Made by a program: the position numbers and the translations under genes. Of a DNA stretch of 64,000 bases, positions 19,083-27,635 are shown one piece after another; positions within the stretch are counted from its first letter, which is position 1; each line of letters opens with the position of its first letter. The notes below the pieces were generated by a model. The model saw nothing but the letters and a program-made list of their open reading frames with translations, was not told where the DNA came from and ran no database searches. The stretch comes from an uncultured Saprospiraceae bacterium (GTDB taxonomy: Bacteria > Bacteroidota > Bacteroidia > Chitinophagales > Saprospiraceae): NCBI GenBank assembly GCA_937926205.1, contig CALEYL010000031.1, positions 1 to 64,000 on the forward strand. Direction: 5' to 3'.

Positions 19083-19262
19083 TCATGATGTTGAAAAAAT
19101 ACGAAAGTTTCCGCCGTAGTCAGATTTTGATGAAGTCACAGTGGAGGAGGTGTTGATATACGGTGTCAGGTCAATTGTTAGGCAGCTCTTGGTCGGATTG
19201 GAAAATGCCTTCACCTGAGTCATCCCGGTGGTTTCGCTGAGTATGTTGCCCGTCGGGGCCGC
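19083..19262 (-). pseudogene. Possible remnant of a T9SS sorting domain
   Basis: An open frame in the gap upstream of the HTCS gene reads ...APTGNILSETTGM, then QVKAFSNPTKSCLTIDL and TPYIN, ending at a stop at 19083. The AFSNPTKSCLTIDL part resembles the YPNPxxxxLxIxL start of type A T9SS domains, but the frame has no start codon and no longer domain body. It looks like the tail of a lost secreted-protein gene. Recognition is by eye only. Confidence 0.3.
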
Positions 19263-19319
19263 TAAACCAAAAATACTTCTGACAATAGAAGCACAATCAG
19301 AATTTATACAAACAATCTA

Positions 19320-19348
19320 TTTGTATTTCCAAAATCTTTTTACATTTG
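19320..19348 (+). promoter_or_regulatory. Bacteroidetes-type promoter of the PQQ dehydrogenase operon
   Basis: TACATTTG at 19341-19348 fits the -7 consensus TAnnTTTG, with TTTG at 19320-19323 as the -33 element, 17 bp apart. Transcription would start a few bases downstream, inside or next to the palindrome at 19351-19373. Confidence 0.55.
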
Positions 19349-19350
19349 TA

Positions 19351-19373
19351 TTAAGTGTAAATAAAACACTTAA
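19351..19373. promoter_or_regulatory. Palindromic operator, copy A (AAGTGT-N7-ACACTT)
   Basis: TTAAGTGT at 19351-19358 and ACACTTAA at 19366-19373 form a perfect 8-bp inverted repeat with 7-bp spacer. It overlaps the predicted transcription start and lies 35 bp before the ATG at 19409, a position suited to repression. The same 19-bp core recurs at 26524 and 35095. Confidence 0.7.
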
Positions 19374-19408
19374 GATTTTGCTTTATGCTCACCCATGATC
19401 TCTAATTC

Positions 19409-21670
19409 ATGCTAAACTATCAAAACAAAACGCTGCCAGCCCATCTCACAATACCCGCTGTTCTTTTGCTGTTTCTGATCGCTTTTTCAGGTTGCGATAC
19501 AGACTCATCCTTTGACGATCATACCACCTGGAGTCAGTATGGCGGAGGTCCCGATCAGTCCAAATACTTTGTTGCTCCCGGGATTACAAAAGAGAACGTT
19601 CACCAATTGGAAGTCGCATGGATGTACCCTTCAGGGGATGATCTTTCTTATTTCTTCAGCCCTGTCATAGTGGATACGATGATGTATGTGCTGGGAAAAA
19701 ACTTTTCGCTCATTGCTTTAAATGTGGTTACCGGCAAGGAAATCTGGATTCATACCAACTTGAAAGGGTTGACAAGAAGAGGTCTCAATTATTGGGAAAG
19801 CAAAGACAAAAAGGACAGGCGCCTTATTTTTACCCTCAATAATACCATTCAGGCTATTGATGCCCTTACCGGGAAATCCATTATGAATTTTGGCAATAAT
19901 GGGTATGTGGACATGCGGGAAGGCCTGGATCGCCCCCCCTCATCGGTACGGAGCCTTCAATCTATGATGCCCGGGGTCATTTTTGATGACCTTTTAATAA
20001 TAGGGTCTGCTCCCGGTGAGCGTTATTTTTCACCCCCTGGCTACGTAAGGGCTTATAATGTGGTGACCGGTAAGCTGGAATGGACATTTCATACAATCCC
20101 TCACCCGGGAGAATTTGGGTATGATACCTGGCCAAAAGATGCTTATAAGTATGTGGGCGGTGTCAATGTTTGGAGTGAGATTTCAGTTGACCCCAAAAGG
20201 GGAATTGCTTATTTACCCATTGGATCTCCTACCTATGATTTTTATGGCGCAGATCGTATCGGCAGCAATCTCTTTGGCAACAGCCTTGTGGCCCTTGATG
20301 CCCGTACGGGGAAACGTTTGTGGCACTATCAAACCGTACATCATGATCTTTGGGACTATGACCTTTCGCCGGCGCCGCAACTGATAACAGTTAATCGCAA
20401 TGGTAAAAAAATCGATGCGGTAGCAGTCGCCACCAAACACGGCTTTGTTTTTGTCTTCGACAGGGTAAGCGGAGAACCGGTATTTCCGATAGAGGAAAAA
20501 CCTTTCCCTGCCAGTGAAATGCCCGGCGAGGAATCCTGGCCAACCCAGCCCATATCTTCGCTTCCGGACTTTACCCGGCATGAGGTAACCAAAGAGACCC
20601 TTAATCCTTATTTCCCTGACAGCATCAAACAACAGTGGTACGCCAGACTTGAATCTGCCAAATCCGGATTGTACATTCCTCCCTCAGATAAGTATGAAAC
20701 CATCATGATGCCCGGCGCATTGGGCGGCTCCAATTTTGGCAATACCGCTGCCGACCCTCAAAAAGGGATGGTGTACATCATGACACAGGAATATGCCTCT
20801 ACGTATAAGCTTAATAAGGTAGAGCCGCCGAAAACAGACCTGTCAGTAAACCAAATATCCAAAGTAAAATCGCTTTATGCAGCCACCTGTCAAACCTGCC
20901 ATGGAGCAAATATGGAAGGAGGCGTCGGGCCATCTCTTGTAAATGCCGGGCAATATATTTTCTACGGTGATTTCAAAGACGTTATCATAAACGGCAAAGG
21001 GCAAATGCCCGGGTTTACGCATGTAGATGAAGAAACGATCAAGGCCCTTTATCGTTTTCTTGGTGGTACCCCTTCGAACTTTAACTTCCCCCGGAGAGCA
21101 AAAGAAGAGCCCCTGCCCCGGGAAGGCCCCGTCGTAGCATCAGGCGGCGTTCCTGTTTCGGCAGATATCCAAACAGTGCCGCCAATGTTAGAGTACCCTG
21201 AAGGCGTAGCACATCCGACCGACCGCTATGTTACTGATTATGGATTGGAATGGATGGGCTTGTTGTCCCCACCCTGGTCTTCCATTGTTGCCTATGACCT
21301 GAACAATGGGACCATTAAATGGAGTCAACCGATTGGAGAAGATTCCTTATATGTGCGGGGAGATAAAACGAAAGGCGCTCCAGGCGGCACCCAGAGGAAG
21401 GGGATGGTCGTTACCTCAACAGGCGTCGTTTTTGCTACCGCCAAAGGGGGCAAGTTGTATGCTTTTGATGCTGACAATGGCAAGATCCTTTGGGAAACTA
21501 CCCTGAGCTATGAATCAAATGCCCAACCCAGCATGTATACCGTGAATGGAAAGCAATACCTGGTGATCAATGCGACCTCCAATTTTAGAAACGACAGTTA
21601 CGATCATTCCAAAAAACCCGGAGCATTGCCACGGGGGTACGTCGTTTTTGCGCTTCCCGGAACCCAATGA
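19409..21670 (+). CDS. PQQ-dependent dehydrogenase lipoprotein with inserted cytochrome c domain
   Basis: 753 residues. Lipoprotein signal ending FSGC (Cys near 29), so anchored in the periplasm or outer membrane. The body is an eight-bladed quinoprotein propeller of the alcohol/glucose dehydrogenase type (WSQYGGGPDQSKYF, VTGKLEWTFHTIPHP, WDYDLSPAPQL, DADNGKILWET). A c-type cytochrome domain with CQTCHG (haem Cys494/Cys497, His498) and a GQMPGF axial-Met region lies at about 480-550, not at the C-terminus: propeller sequence continues after it (LNNGTIKWSQPI, KGGKLYAFDADNG). It would oxidise an alcohol or aldose and pass electrons to its haem. The substrate is not readable; the lactonase in the cluster suggests an aldose giving a lactone. 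First gene of a two-gene unit with the cupin. Confidence 0.88.
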   Translation: MLNYQNKTLPAHLTIPAVLLLFLIAFSGCDTDSSFDDHTTWSQYGGGPDQSKYFVAPGITKENVHQLEVAWMYPSGDDLSYFFSPVIVDTMMYVLGKNFSLIALNVVTGKEIWIHTNLKGLTRRGLNYWESKDKKDRRLIFTLNNTIQAIDALTGKSIMNFGNNGYVDMREGLDRPPSSVRSLQSMMPGVIFDDLLIIGSAPGERYFSPPGYVRAYNVVTGKLEWTFHTIPHPGEFGYDTWPKDAYKYVGGVNVWSEISVDPKRGIAYLPIGSPTYDFYGADRIGSNLFGNSLVALDARTGKRLWHYQTVHHDLWDYDLSPAPQLITVNRNGKKIDAVAVATKHGFVFVFDRVSGEPVFPIEEKPFPASEMPGEESWPTQPISSLPDFTRHEVTKETLNPYFPDSIKQQWYARLESAKSGLYIPPSDKYETIMMPGALGGSNFGNTAADPQKGMVYIMTQEYASTYKLNKVEPPKTDLSVNQISKVKSLYAATCQTCHGANMEGGVGPSLVNAGQYIFYGDFKDVIINGKGQMPGFTHVDEETIKALYRFLGGTPSNFNFPRRAKEEPLPREGPVVASGGVPVSADIQTVPPMLEYPEGVAHPTDRYVTDYGLEWMGLLSPPWSSIVAYDLNNGTIKWSQPIGEDSLYVRGDKTKGAPGGTQRKGMVVTSTGVVFATAKGGKLYAFDADNGKILWETTLSYESNAQPSMYTVNGKQYLVINATSNFRNDSYDHSKKPGALPRGYVVFALPGTQ

Positions 21671-21707
21671 TGTTTTTATTTAATACGTTCAAAACCAACC
21701 TTACTTC

Positions 21708-22922
21708 ATGAAACGATTGCTTGCAATATCCCTGACCATCTTAGCAGGCTACACAACAGCCCAGCCGCTCAAAGACCGGATCATATCCAATGATCCCGCT
21801 AAATACAGGGAACTGTCTGCTGTACACGCAGGGGCCGGGAAAATGGGATTTACCCAGTTGATTGGCCGCAAAGACTTATCCACAAACTTTCTTTACCTGC
21901 ACGCGGGCGTCATCAATGCCAAATCTGGCATAGGCCATCATTTTCACCATAATATCGAGGAGATGTATGTTCTTCTCAACGGGGAAGCAGAATTCACCAT
22001 CAATGGTCGCACTTCGAAAATAAAAGCACCGGCTGTTGTGCCTTGCAAAATGGGGGATTCACATGCAATCTACAATCCATCCAACGCCCCTGTTCGATGG
22101 CTCAATTTTGCGGTTAGCCTTAACAAGGGTATGAGTGATGCTTTTGATTTGGGCGATGACCGGGTTGGCGCTTCCCTTGACCCCATCCCCGGGTTTGTAT
22201 CGAGCCGTTTGGAAAAAGACAAACTCAAGCCGGATTCCCCTGACTATAGCAGGAGCGGCGTCCTTTACCGGAGGGTAATCGGGCCGGAGGTGTTTCACAC
22301 CGACTGGAATCATGTTGATCATCTTGTCATTCCTGCAGGCAGTGCTGCCGGTCCGCACCCCCTGGAAGGTGTTGAAGCTGTATTTTACGTCATAAAAGGG
22401 AGTGGAACTGTTACCATCAACGATGAAAAGGGAAGTGTAAAAGCAGATGATGCTTTTTTCGGGGCTTTGGGTGAAAAAATAAGCATAGCGAATAATGGCA
22501 ATGGCGACCTTGAACTGTTGGTAATTGGTATTGCTGCTTCTAAACAAAAGAGCCTGAGCATTACAAAACCACTTTCCACGCCAAAGGCGATGGTGCTGCA
22601 AATGGATTTTATTGTGGATAAAGAAAACGCTGAGGCTTTTGAAAAAATGTATTACTCGATTTACGTACCCGCTATGACCGTGCAGCAGGGTTATCTCAGC
22701 TCCAAATTATTGCGCCTTTTCCCGGAAAATGTTGCCAAACAGATCGAAGCCGAGCCTACCAGCTATAATTATCAGATACAAATATCCTTTGCAACAGAAG
22801 AAGCCCGCCGCAAATGGGTCGCCAGTGCTCAGCACCAGATCGCATGGCCGGCTGCTACAGCGCTTGCCAGGGAATACAAGTGGCGGGGCTACGATGTGAT
22901 GGGGGATGATGACCAGAAGTAA
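21708..22922 (+). CDS. Exported double-cupin protein with C-terminal ferredoxin-like domain
   Basis: 404 residues with a signal peptide (MKRLLAISLTILAGYTTAQ). The first cupin (about 60-140) has the metal-binding pattern GHHFHHNIEEMYVLLNGE; the second (about 190-265) has PHPLEGVEAVFYVIKGSG with fewer His. The last ~100 residues (MVLQMDFIVDKENAEAFEKMY...) look like a dimeric alpha-beta barrel of the ABM kind. Double cupins of this build include sugar-acid isomerases and dioxygenases; the reaction here is unknown. It follows the PQQ dehydrogenase by 37 bp and is probably co-transcribed. Confidence 0.75.
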   Translation: MKRLLAISLTILAGYTTAQPLKDRIISNDPAKYRELSAVHAGAGKMGFTQLIGRKDLSTNFLYLHAGVINAKSGIGHHFHHNIEEMYVLLNGEAEFTINGRTSKIKAPAVVPCKMGDSHAIYNPSNAPVRWLNFAVSLNKGMSDAFDLGDDRVGASLDPIPGFVSSRLEKDKLKPDSPDYSRSGVLYRRVIGPEVFHTDWNHVDHLVIPAGSAAGPHPLEGVEAVFYVIKGSGTVTINDEKGSVKADDAFFGALGEKISIANNGNGDLELLVIGIAASKQKSLSITKPLSTPKAMVLQMDFIVDKENAEAFEKMYYSIYVPAMTVQQGYLSSKLLRLFPENVAKQIEAEPTSYNYQIQISFATEEARRKWVASAQHQIAWPAATALAREYKWRGYDVMGDDDQK

Positions 22923-22944
22923 AAAATTTGGAAAAGCCTCGTAG

Positions 22945-22961
22945 TGCGTTGATTCAACGCA
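22945..22961. terminator. Hairpin between convergent genes
   Basis: TGCGTTGA and TCAACGCA face each other across one base and overlap the stop of the minus-strand lactonase gene. The cupin gene ends 23 bp away on the other strand. A shared bidirectional terminator is plausible but there is no strong T tract. Confidence 0.4.
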
Positions 22962-23952
22962 TCTTTACCCTCAGTAAATACTGGGTAGCTGTGATAAAAA
23001 GTGTTTTACCGTCTGGCGTCAGGGCACAATTCGCGGCTGTCAGGTTATTCACCTTTATTTTCCCGATTAGCTCCCCCTTTTTTGTAAATATCCAGACACC
23101 GCCAGGCCCTGTAGCAAATACATTGCCTTTTTTATCTATTTTCAGTCCGTCGCACCCTCCCATACCCTCGTTTCCAGGGATATAAAAGACTCGTCCGTTC
23201 TTTAAGGAACCATCCGGAGCAATATCATAGGCATACCACCCTCTGTTTTTTCCCTGGGTATTGGCTACCAAAAGTGTTTTTTCTTTGGGAAACAGGGCGA
23301 TGCCATTGGGCGCTTCAATGGAATCAATCAAAAGGGTAATCGCTCCTGTTTTGTCCATTTTGTATACGCCCTGAAAAGGAATTTCCCTAGTGGGATCTTT
23401 AAACCCGCCTTCAAAACCATAAGCAGGATCGGTAAAGTATAAGTCTCCTTTGGCAGACATGCAAAAGTCATTTGGGCTATTGAGTCTTTTGCCGTCATAC
23501 GTGCCTGCAACTGTCACGAAATCCGGCTTTGGATCATTAATCGGCGCATCCATGCCAGCTATTCTTCTGTCACCATGCTGGCAAATCCATAATTTACCAT
23601 CATCGGTCAGATAGAGGCCATTGGGGCCCATGAACCCTCCCCTGGGTTTGCTGCCAGTATAGCCCGCAGGATTCAGATAAACTTCCTTGCCTCCGGCTTC
23701 TGTCCATTTATAAATGACATTAGCAGGAACATCAGAAAACAAAAGCATTTGCTCTTTTTCCAGCCATAAAGGCCCTTCTGTAAATTTAAAACCCTCAGCA
23801 AGAACTTCTATCCGGGCATCTTTTTTTATGAGCCCGGAAAGTTTTTTAGAGCGGTGTTCAATGGAGCCGATCTCTTGTCCGGTCACCTGTATGTAACTGC
23901 CAAAAGAAATGAATAGCGCGATCAGGCTCACCTGCCATGTAATCTTATTCAT
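22954..23952 (-). CDS. SMP-30/gluconolactonase family lactonase, exported
   Basis: 332 residues from the ATG at 23950-23952, chosen because it gives a clean signal peptide (MNKITWQVSLIALFISFGSYIQVTGQ) and a 44-bp gap to the preceding gene; an upstream ATG at 24054 would overlap that gene. SMP-30 metal-site motifs are present: EGFKFTEGPLW (Glu), RLNSPNDF (Asn) and GGCDGLKID (Asp). The family opens sugar lactones to aldonic acids with a divalent metal in a six-bladed propeller. It would act in the periplasm on a lactone from the PQQ dehydrogenase. Last gene of the GH51-DUF4440-lactonase unit. Confidence 0.87.
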   Translation of the reverse strand: MNKITWQVSLIALFISFGSYIQVTGQEIGSIEHRSKKLSGLIKKDARIEVLAEGFKFTEGPLWLEKEQMLLFSDVPANVIYKWTEAGGKEVYLNPAGYTGSKPRGGFMGPNGLYLTDDGKLWICQHGDRRIAGMDAPINDPKPDFVTVAGTYDGKRLNSPNDFCMSAKGDLYFTDPAYGFEGGFKDPTREIPFQGVYKMDKTGAITLLIDSIEAPNGIALFPKEKTLLVANTQGKNRGWYAYDIAPDGSLKNGRVFYIPGNEGMGGCDGLKIDKKGNVFATGPGGVWIFTKKGELIGKIKVNNLTAANCALTPDGKTLFITATQYLLRVKMR

Positions 23953-23996
23953 GGTAAAAGGTATTAAGAAACGTCGCATAATAAGTCCCTGAAATA

Positions 23997-24413
23997 CTAT
24001 AACCGAATGGCTTGCCGGGCAAGTAATTTCCAACCTTTTTTTTGTTTGGTCCAAACGGTAAGTATGCCCAGATCGACATGAGCTTTTCCAAGATCCGCAG
24101 ACATCTTGTGCCTGACAAGCGCGATTTTACCGACAACAGATATCGTCTGATCGGAGATATCAATTTTAGTAAAATCCGTTTTTCCGCTGGCAATAGCTTC
24201 AACAAACGCGGCCTTATCCTCGACGATGCCACTGGAATGTCCATAGGTCAGTTCATCCGCGGCTATGTCAGTAAGGGATGCCCGGTCTCCACTCAACAGC
24301 GCTTCGGTTAGTTGATCAACAGCTTCCTTCACCGCAGCTTCTTCTTTCGATTGCCCAAATGCAAGCACGGCGTTCAATAGAAAGAATGCAATTAGCAGAT
24401 TGCCTTTTTTCAT
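23997..24413 (-). CDS. Exported NTF2-like (DUF4440/SnoaL) protein
   Basis: 138 residues: signal peptide (MKKGNLLIAFFLLNAVLAFGQ), then one cone-shaped alpha+beta NTF2-like domain (EAVDQLTEALLSGDRASLTDIAADELTYGHSSG ... WKLLARQAIRL). The family includes small-molecule binding and isomerase-type proteins; no specific function can be given. It starts 3 bp after the GH51 stop codon, so translation is probably coupled. Confidence 0.75.
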   Translation of the reverse strand: MKKGNLLIAFFLLNAVLAFGQSKEEAAVKEAVDQLTEALLSGDRASLTDIAADELTYGHSSGIVEDKAAFVEAIASGKTDFTKIDISDQTISVVGKIALVRHKMSADLGKAHVDLGILTVWTKQKKGWKLLARQAIRL

Positions 24414-24416
24414 GCT

Positions 24417-26390
24417 CTAAAATTTATTGATACCCAGTCGGATTAAATGAATCGCATAAGGTTGCACTTCAATTTGGTTGTTTTCCAAAGAAATATCTGA
24501 CTCCACAATTTGTACAGCAGGCGTTTTTCCGGGGTCGTTATAAGCCTTCAGGTCGTTGTTCTGAATCAGCCACTGCTTCCCGTTCTTATCAATCCCGCTA
24601 TTCACAAAATCAAAGGCTATTTTCTGTTTTTCAGCTTTTTCATTGACAATGGCCACGGTAAGATAGGTTTTGTCCGGGCTTATGGCGGCTACGATATCGA
24701 GGCCTGTCGATTGGGCATCTACTTTTACGGGAATACTCCCGAAATGCTCGCGGTATAGTTTTAACGGCAACCCGGTCGTTGCAAATCCGGCAGCAGTTGG
24801 CGTTGTTTTTATGCAGCCGATCACATTGACCGTCTGAGCATAATTAGCCATAAAAAAGAGATCGCTGTTGCGGAAGTATTCGTGCAAACCTTTGGCAATG
24901 CCCAGTGCATCCTGGTGATAATAGCGCACGCCCAACTCGCCGTAGATATAATCGCCATACCAGTAGTTCCATTCATCCATGGCGATGCGGATGTTCTTTT
25001 GTGCCAGACCGGGGATCGAATCCCGGTATTTGCGGTGAGCCTCGGCCACTTCTTTGATCTGCCCGGCTACCAGGCCAATGTGTTCTGCCGGGTCTTTGGA
25101 ACCAGTTGCGTAAATATGCTCACTCAGCAGGTCCATGTGTTCAGCGGAGCTGCTGAGCATGGTTTGGCTCCATTCCCCAACATGACCAACGGCAATCAGG
25201 CCGGCACCAGGATCAACACTCCGGATGGCTTCAGCCATGTTGTTGTGCTTTTTCACATATTCCGATAAGGGCATGTGACCAAGCTGCCAGTCACCATACA
25301 TTTCATTTCCGACGGCCCACCACTTCACGCCATAGGGTTGAACATGGCCGTTGGCGGCCCTGAGTTTCCCCATTTTGCTATCTGCCGGACCGTTGCAGTA
25401 TTCAATTTCTTCGGCAACCTCCTGCACTGTACCCAGGCCTGTGTTTACAGCAATGAAAGGTTCGGCATCAATGAGTTCCATCAACTCCATGTATTCGTGG
25501 ATGCCTACGTCGTTGTGTTCTATGCCTTTCCAGGCAGGATTTTTACGGGGAGGCCTCTGGTCTCTTTCCCCGATTCCATCGCGCCAGTTGTAGCCGCTGA
25601 CGAAGTTGCCGCCAGGCCACCGATAGATCGGCGAATTCAATTCTTTGAGCAAACCTACGACGTCTTTACGCCAGCCTTTGATGTTATCGGCCGGCATCAG
25701 GGAAACAGTCCCGATGCGTAAGCTGCCTGTCCCTTCGCTGTATATTTCCAGAGCAGTGCTGTCACTGCTGAAGGAAGGCGTCAGCGTTATGGGATAGGTT
25801 TGAAAACCAGTGGTGATTTTGTCGATGGTCAGGCTTGCTACCTGCCCTTCCGGCGATATTAATTTAATGGTTACCGGCAACAAGGATTCCTCACCGGCCA
25901 GCACAATACGCCCCGTATAATTTTGACCGGCCAGCACACTCAGCCCGTTCTGCCTTATGCCCGTTTTTTGCTTTTTTACTTTAATGACCGGAGTATGTTC
26001 GCCAACATAGGGATTCACTTTATCCATGCTCACACTCCCGGCCTGCCCAATCACCTGCCAGGGGGATTTGGCCAGAAAGGGAAACTTCAAAGTAGAGCCA
26101 TCCCCCCAAAAACGTTCAGAAGCCATCGCCCAGGGCTCATAATCATCTGTAATGGGAAAATAGAATTTGCGATCCAGCAACATCTCAGCCCAAATGCCCT
26201 GGTAAATGCATTGCCCCAGGTGTTCGATGAACTGGCCATAGATGTATTTTTCAATGGGCGCGCCGCTTTGCTGTAAATCAACAGAAACAGTGCCTCCCGT
26301 AAATGCGGGTTCCTGCTTGCAGCTACTGAGATTCAGACACCCGACAAGGATCAATAACGCATACAAAGTGAAAGAGGATCTTTGATTCAT
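24417..26390 (-). CDS. GH51 alpha-L-arabinofuranosidase lipoprotein
   Basis: 657 residues with lipobox LSSC (Cys near 24). An N-terminal carbohydrate-binding-like part is followed by the GH51 (beta/alpha)8 barrel (IYRWPGGNFVSGYNWRDGIG) and a C-terminal beta domain. The acid/base is Glu363 in WAVGNEMYG and the nucleophile Glu473 in AMDEWNYWYG, both as in GH51. It removes terminal L-arabinofuranose from arabinan or arabinoxylan with retention. The lipoprotein signal places it in the periplasm or on the surface. It is the first gene of the minus-strand unit and shares a control region with the divergent RraA-like gene. It is the best clue that arabinose is the sugar handled here. Confidence 0.92.
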   Translation of the reverse strand: MNQRSSFTLYALLILVGCLNLSSCKQEPAFTGGTVSVDLQQSGAPIEKYIYGQFIEHLGQCIYQGIWAEMLLDRKFYFPITDDYEPWAMASERFWGDGSTLKFPFLAKSPWQVIGQAGSVSMDKVNPYVGEHTPVIKVKKQKTGIRQNGLSVLAGQNYTGRIVLAGEESLLPVTIKLISPEGQVASLTIDKITTGFQTYPITLTPSFSSDSTALEIYSEGTGSLRIGTVSLMPADNIKGWRKDVVGLLKELNSPIYRWPGGNFVSGYNWRDGIGERDQRPPRKNPAWKGIEHNDVGIHEYMELMELIDAEPFIAVNTGLGTVQEVAEEIEYCNGPADSKMGKLRAANGHVQPYGVKWWAVGNEMYGDWQLGHMPLSEYVKKHNNMAEAIRSVDPGAGLIAVGHVGEWSQTMLSSSAEHMDLLSEHIYATGSKDPAEHIGLVAGQIKEVAEAHRKYRDSIPGLAQKNIRIAMDEWNYWYGDYIYGELGVRYYHQDALGIAKGLHEYFRNSDLFFMANYAQTVNVIGCIKTTPTAAGFATTGLPLKLYREHFGSIPVKVDAQSTGLDIVAAISPDKTYLTVAIVNEKAEKQKIAFDFVNSGIDKNGKQWLIQNNDLKAYNDPGKTPAVQIVESDISLENNQIEVQPYAIHLIRLGINKF

Positions 26391-26523
26391 ATACAGAAGT
26401 TTAAATTGAATACAGACCAGAAAACTTCAAATGGTACAGCCCCGGTTTCCGTCAGCTGATTTGAAGTATGTTCAATTTTGAAAGTGCCAAAAAATAGACA
26501 CCAAGATTACTAAAATTTAAATA

Positions 26524-26542
26524 AAGTGTTAAATTTACACTT
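26524..26542. promoter_or_regulatory. Palindromic operator, copy B (AAGTGT-N7-ACACTT)
   Basis: AAGTGT at 26524-26529 and ACACTT at 26537-26542, 7-bp A/T spacer. It sits almost midway between the divergent GH51 (133 bp) and RraA-like (121 bp) start codons, so one site could serve both units. Confidence 0.7.
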
Positions 26543-26663
26543 AATGTTCTTTATTTGTGTGATTACCCCAAAATTTTTTTGGAACATAGCCTCTGAAAGC
26601 GTTTTTCCTTCTTTTTTCAGAATAGAATCAAAGCATCAATCAAATACCAAAACCACTTTCATT

Positions 26664-27620
26664 ATGACAAGCTTATTTCGATCGGTGGTCTTGCTGGTAA
26701 TGTTACCTGTCTTACTGCAAGCACAACAAATCTCTAAAGAAGAATTAATATTTCTTACGCCCGAGTGGAAAGGAGAACGTTTTCCTGACGGCAGACCAAA
26801 GGTTTCCGACGACATACTGGCCAGAATGAAATTGGTCACGCTGGAGGAAGCATGGGCTGCCTGTCGTGGTGCTGGCTACAATCATCAATACGAGGGGAAT
26901 TGGCATCAAATTCACCCGGAAGGCGTATTGGTTGGCAGGGCTTTGACGGCCACTTTTTTTCCGGGAAGGCCCGATATTCACAGGGTAATACAACAAAAAG
27001 GCAATGCTGATGGACGCATACTGGCTCCAAACTCCTGGGCCATCGACATGCTTCAGCCTGGCGACGTGTATGTGGTTGATCAGCATGGCGCTGAAATTGA
27101 CGGCCCAACCGTTGGCGACAACCTGGGAAACTCGATTTTCGCGAGATCCGGAAATGGCGTGGTCTACGACGGCCCGATCAGGGACATTAACGGACTGAAA
27201 CAAATAGAAGGGTTTACTTCCTATTACAGAACCTATCATCCTTCCCACCACTTCGGCAGCGTAGACTCCAGCGGAAGGGCCGTGCGGTTAAATACAACCC
27301 TGGTGGGAATTAATACGCCTACCCGAATCGGCGGCGCTACCGTGATGCCCGGCGATGTCGTCCTTGGAAGAGATGGCGGCGTGTTGTTCATTCCGCCTCA
27401 TTTAGCCCTGCAGGTGGTGGAAACGTCGGAAATCGTCCGACTCAGGGATATGTTTGGACATCAACGGTTGCGGGAGAAAAAATATACAGCCGGGCAAATC
27501 GACAGCCGATGGACCGCAGAAATTGAGAAAGACTTTTCTCAATGGTTAAAAGACAACAAAACATCGCTCCCCGTATCGCCCGAGCGGGTGGAAGAACTGC
27601 TCAAGACAAGAACCTGGTAA
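26664..27620 (+). CDS. RraA/HMG-aldolase family protein with signal peptide
   Basis: 318 residues from the ATG at 26664, which begins a signal peptide (MTSLFRSVVLLVMLPVLLQAQ); an upstream in-frame ATG at 26526 lies inside the operator and is unlikely. The RraA fold shows GDNLGNSIFARSGNGVVYDG and PIRD; the Arg-Asp pair in GPIRDI matches the catalytic pair of class II HMG/CHA pyruvate aldolases, which RraA itself lacks function for. Most members are cytoplasmic, so an exported form is unusual. A retro-aldol cleavage of a 2-keto-3-deoxy sugar acid is inferred. It is followed after 15 bp by the dehydratase. Confidence 0.8.
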   Translation: MTSLFRSVVLLVMLPVLLQAQQISKEELIFLTPEWKGERFPDGRPKVSDDILARMKLVTLEEAWAACRGAGYNHQYEGNWHQIHPEGVLVGRALTATFFPGRPDIHRVIQQKGNADGRILAPNSWAIDMLQPGDVYVVDQHGAEIDGPTVGDNLGNSIFARSGNGVVYDGPIRDINGLKQIEGFTSYYRTYHPSHHFGSVDSSGRAVRLNTTLVGINTPTRIGGATVMPGDVVLGRDGGVLFIPPHLALQVVETSEIVRLRDMFGHQRLREKKYTAGQIDSRWTAEIEKDFSQWLKDNKTSLPVSPERVEELLKTRTW

Positions 27621-27635
27621 TTCATAAATAAAACC

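Noticed and set aside
22059..22601. 180-codon minus-strand frame opposite the cupin gene
   Set aside because: Complete overlap with a well-supported gene on the other strand and no protein family features.
23953..24054. Longer N-terminus for the SMP-30 gene
   Set aside because: It would overlap the preceding DUF4440 gene and hide a normal signal peptide; the start at 23952 is better.
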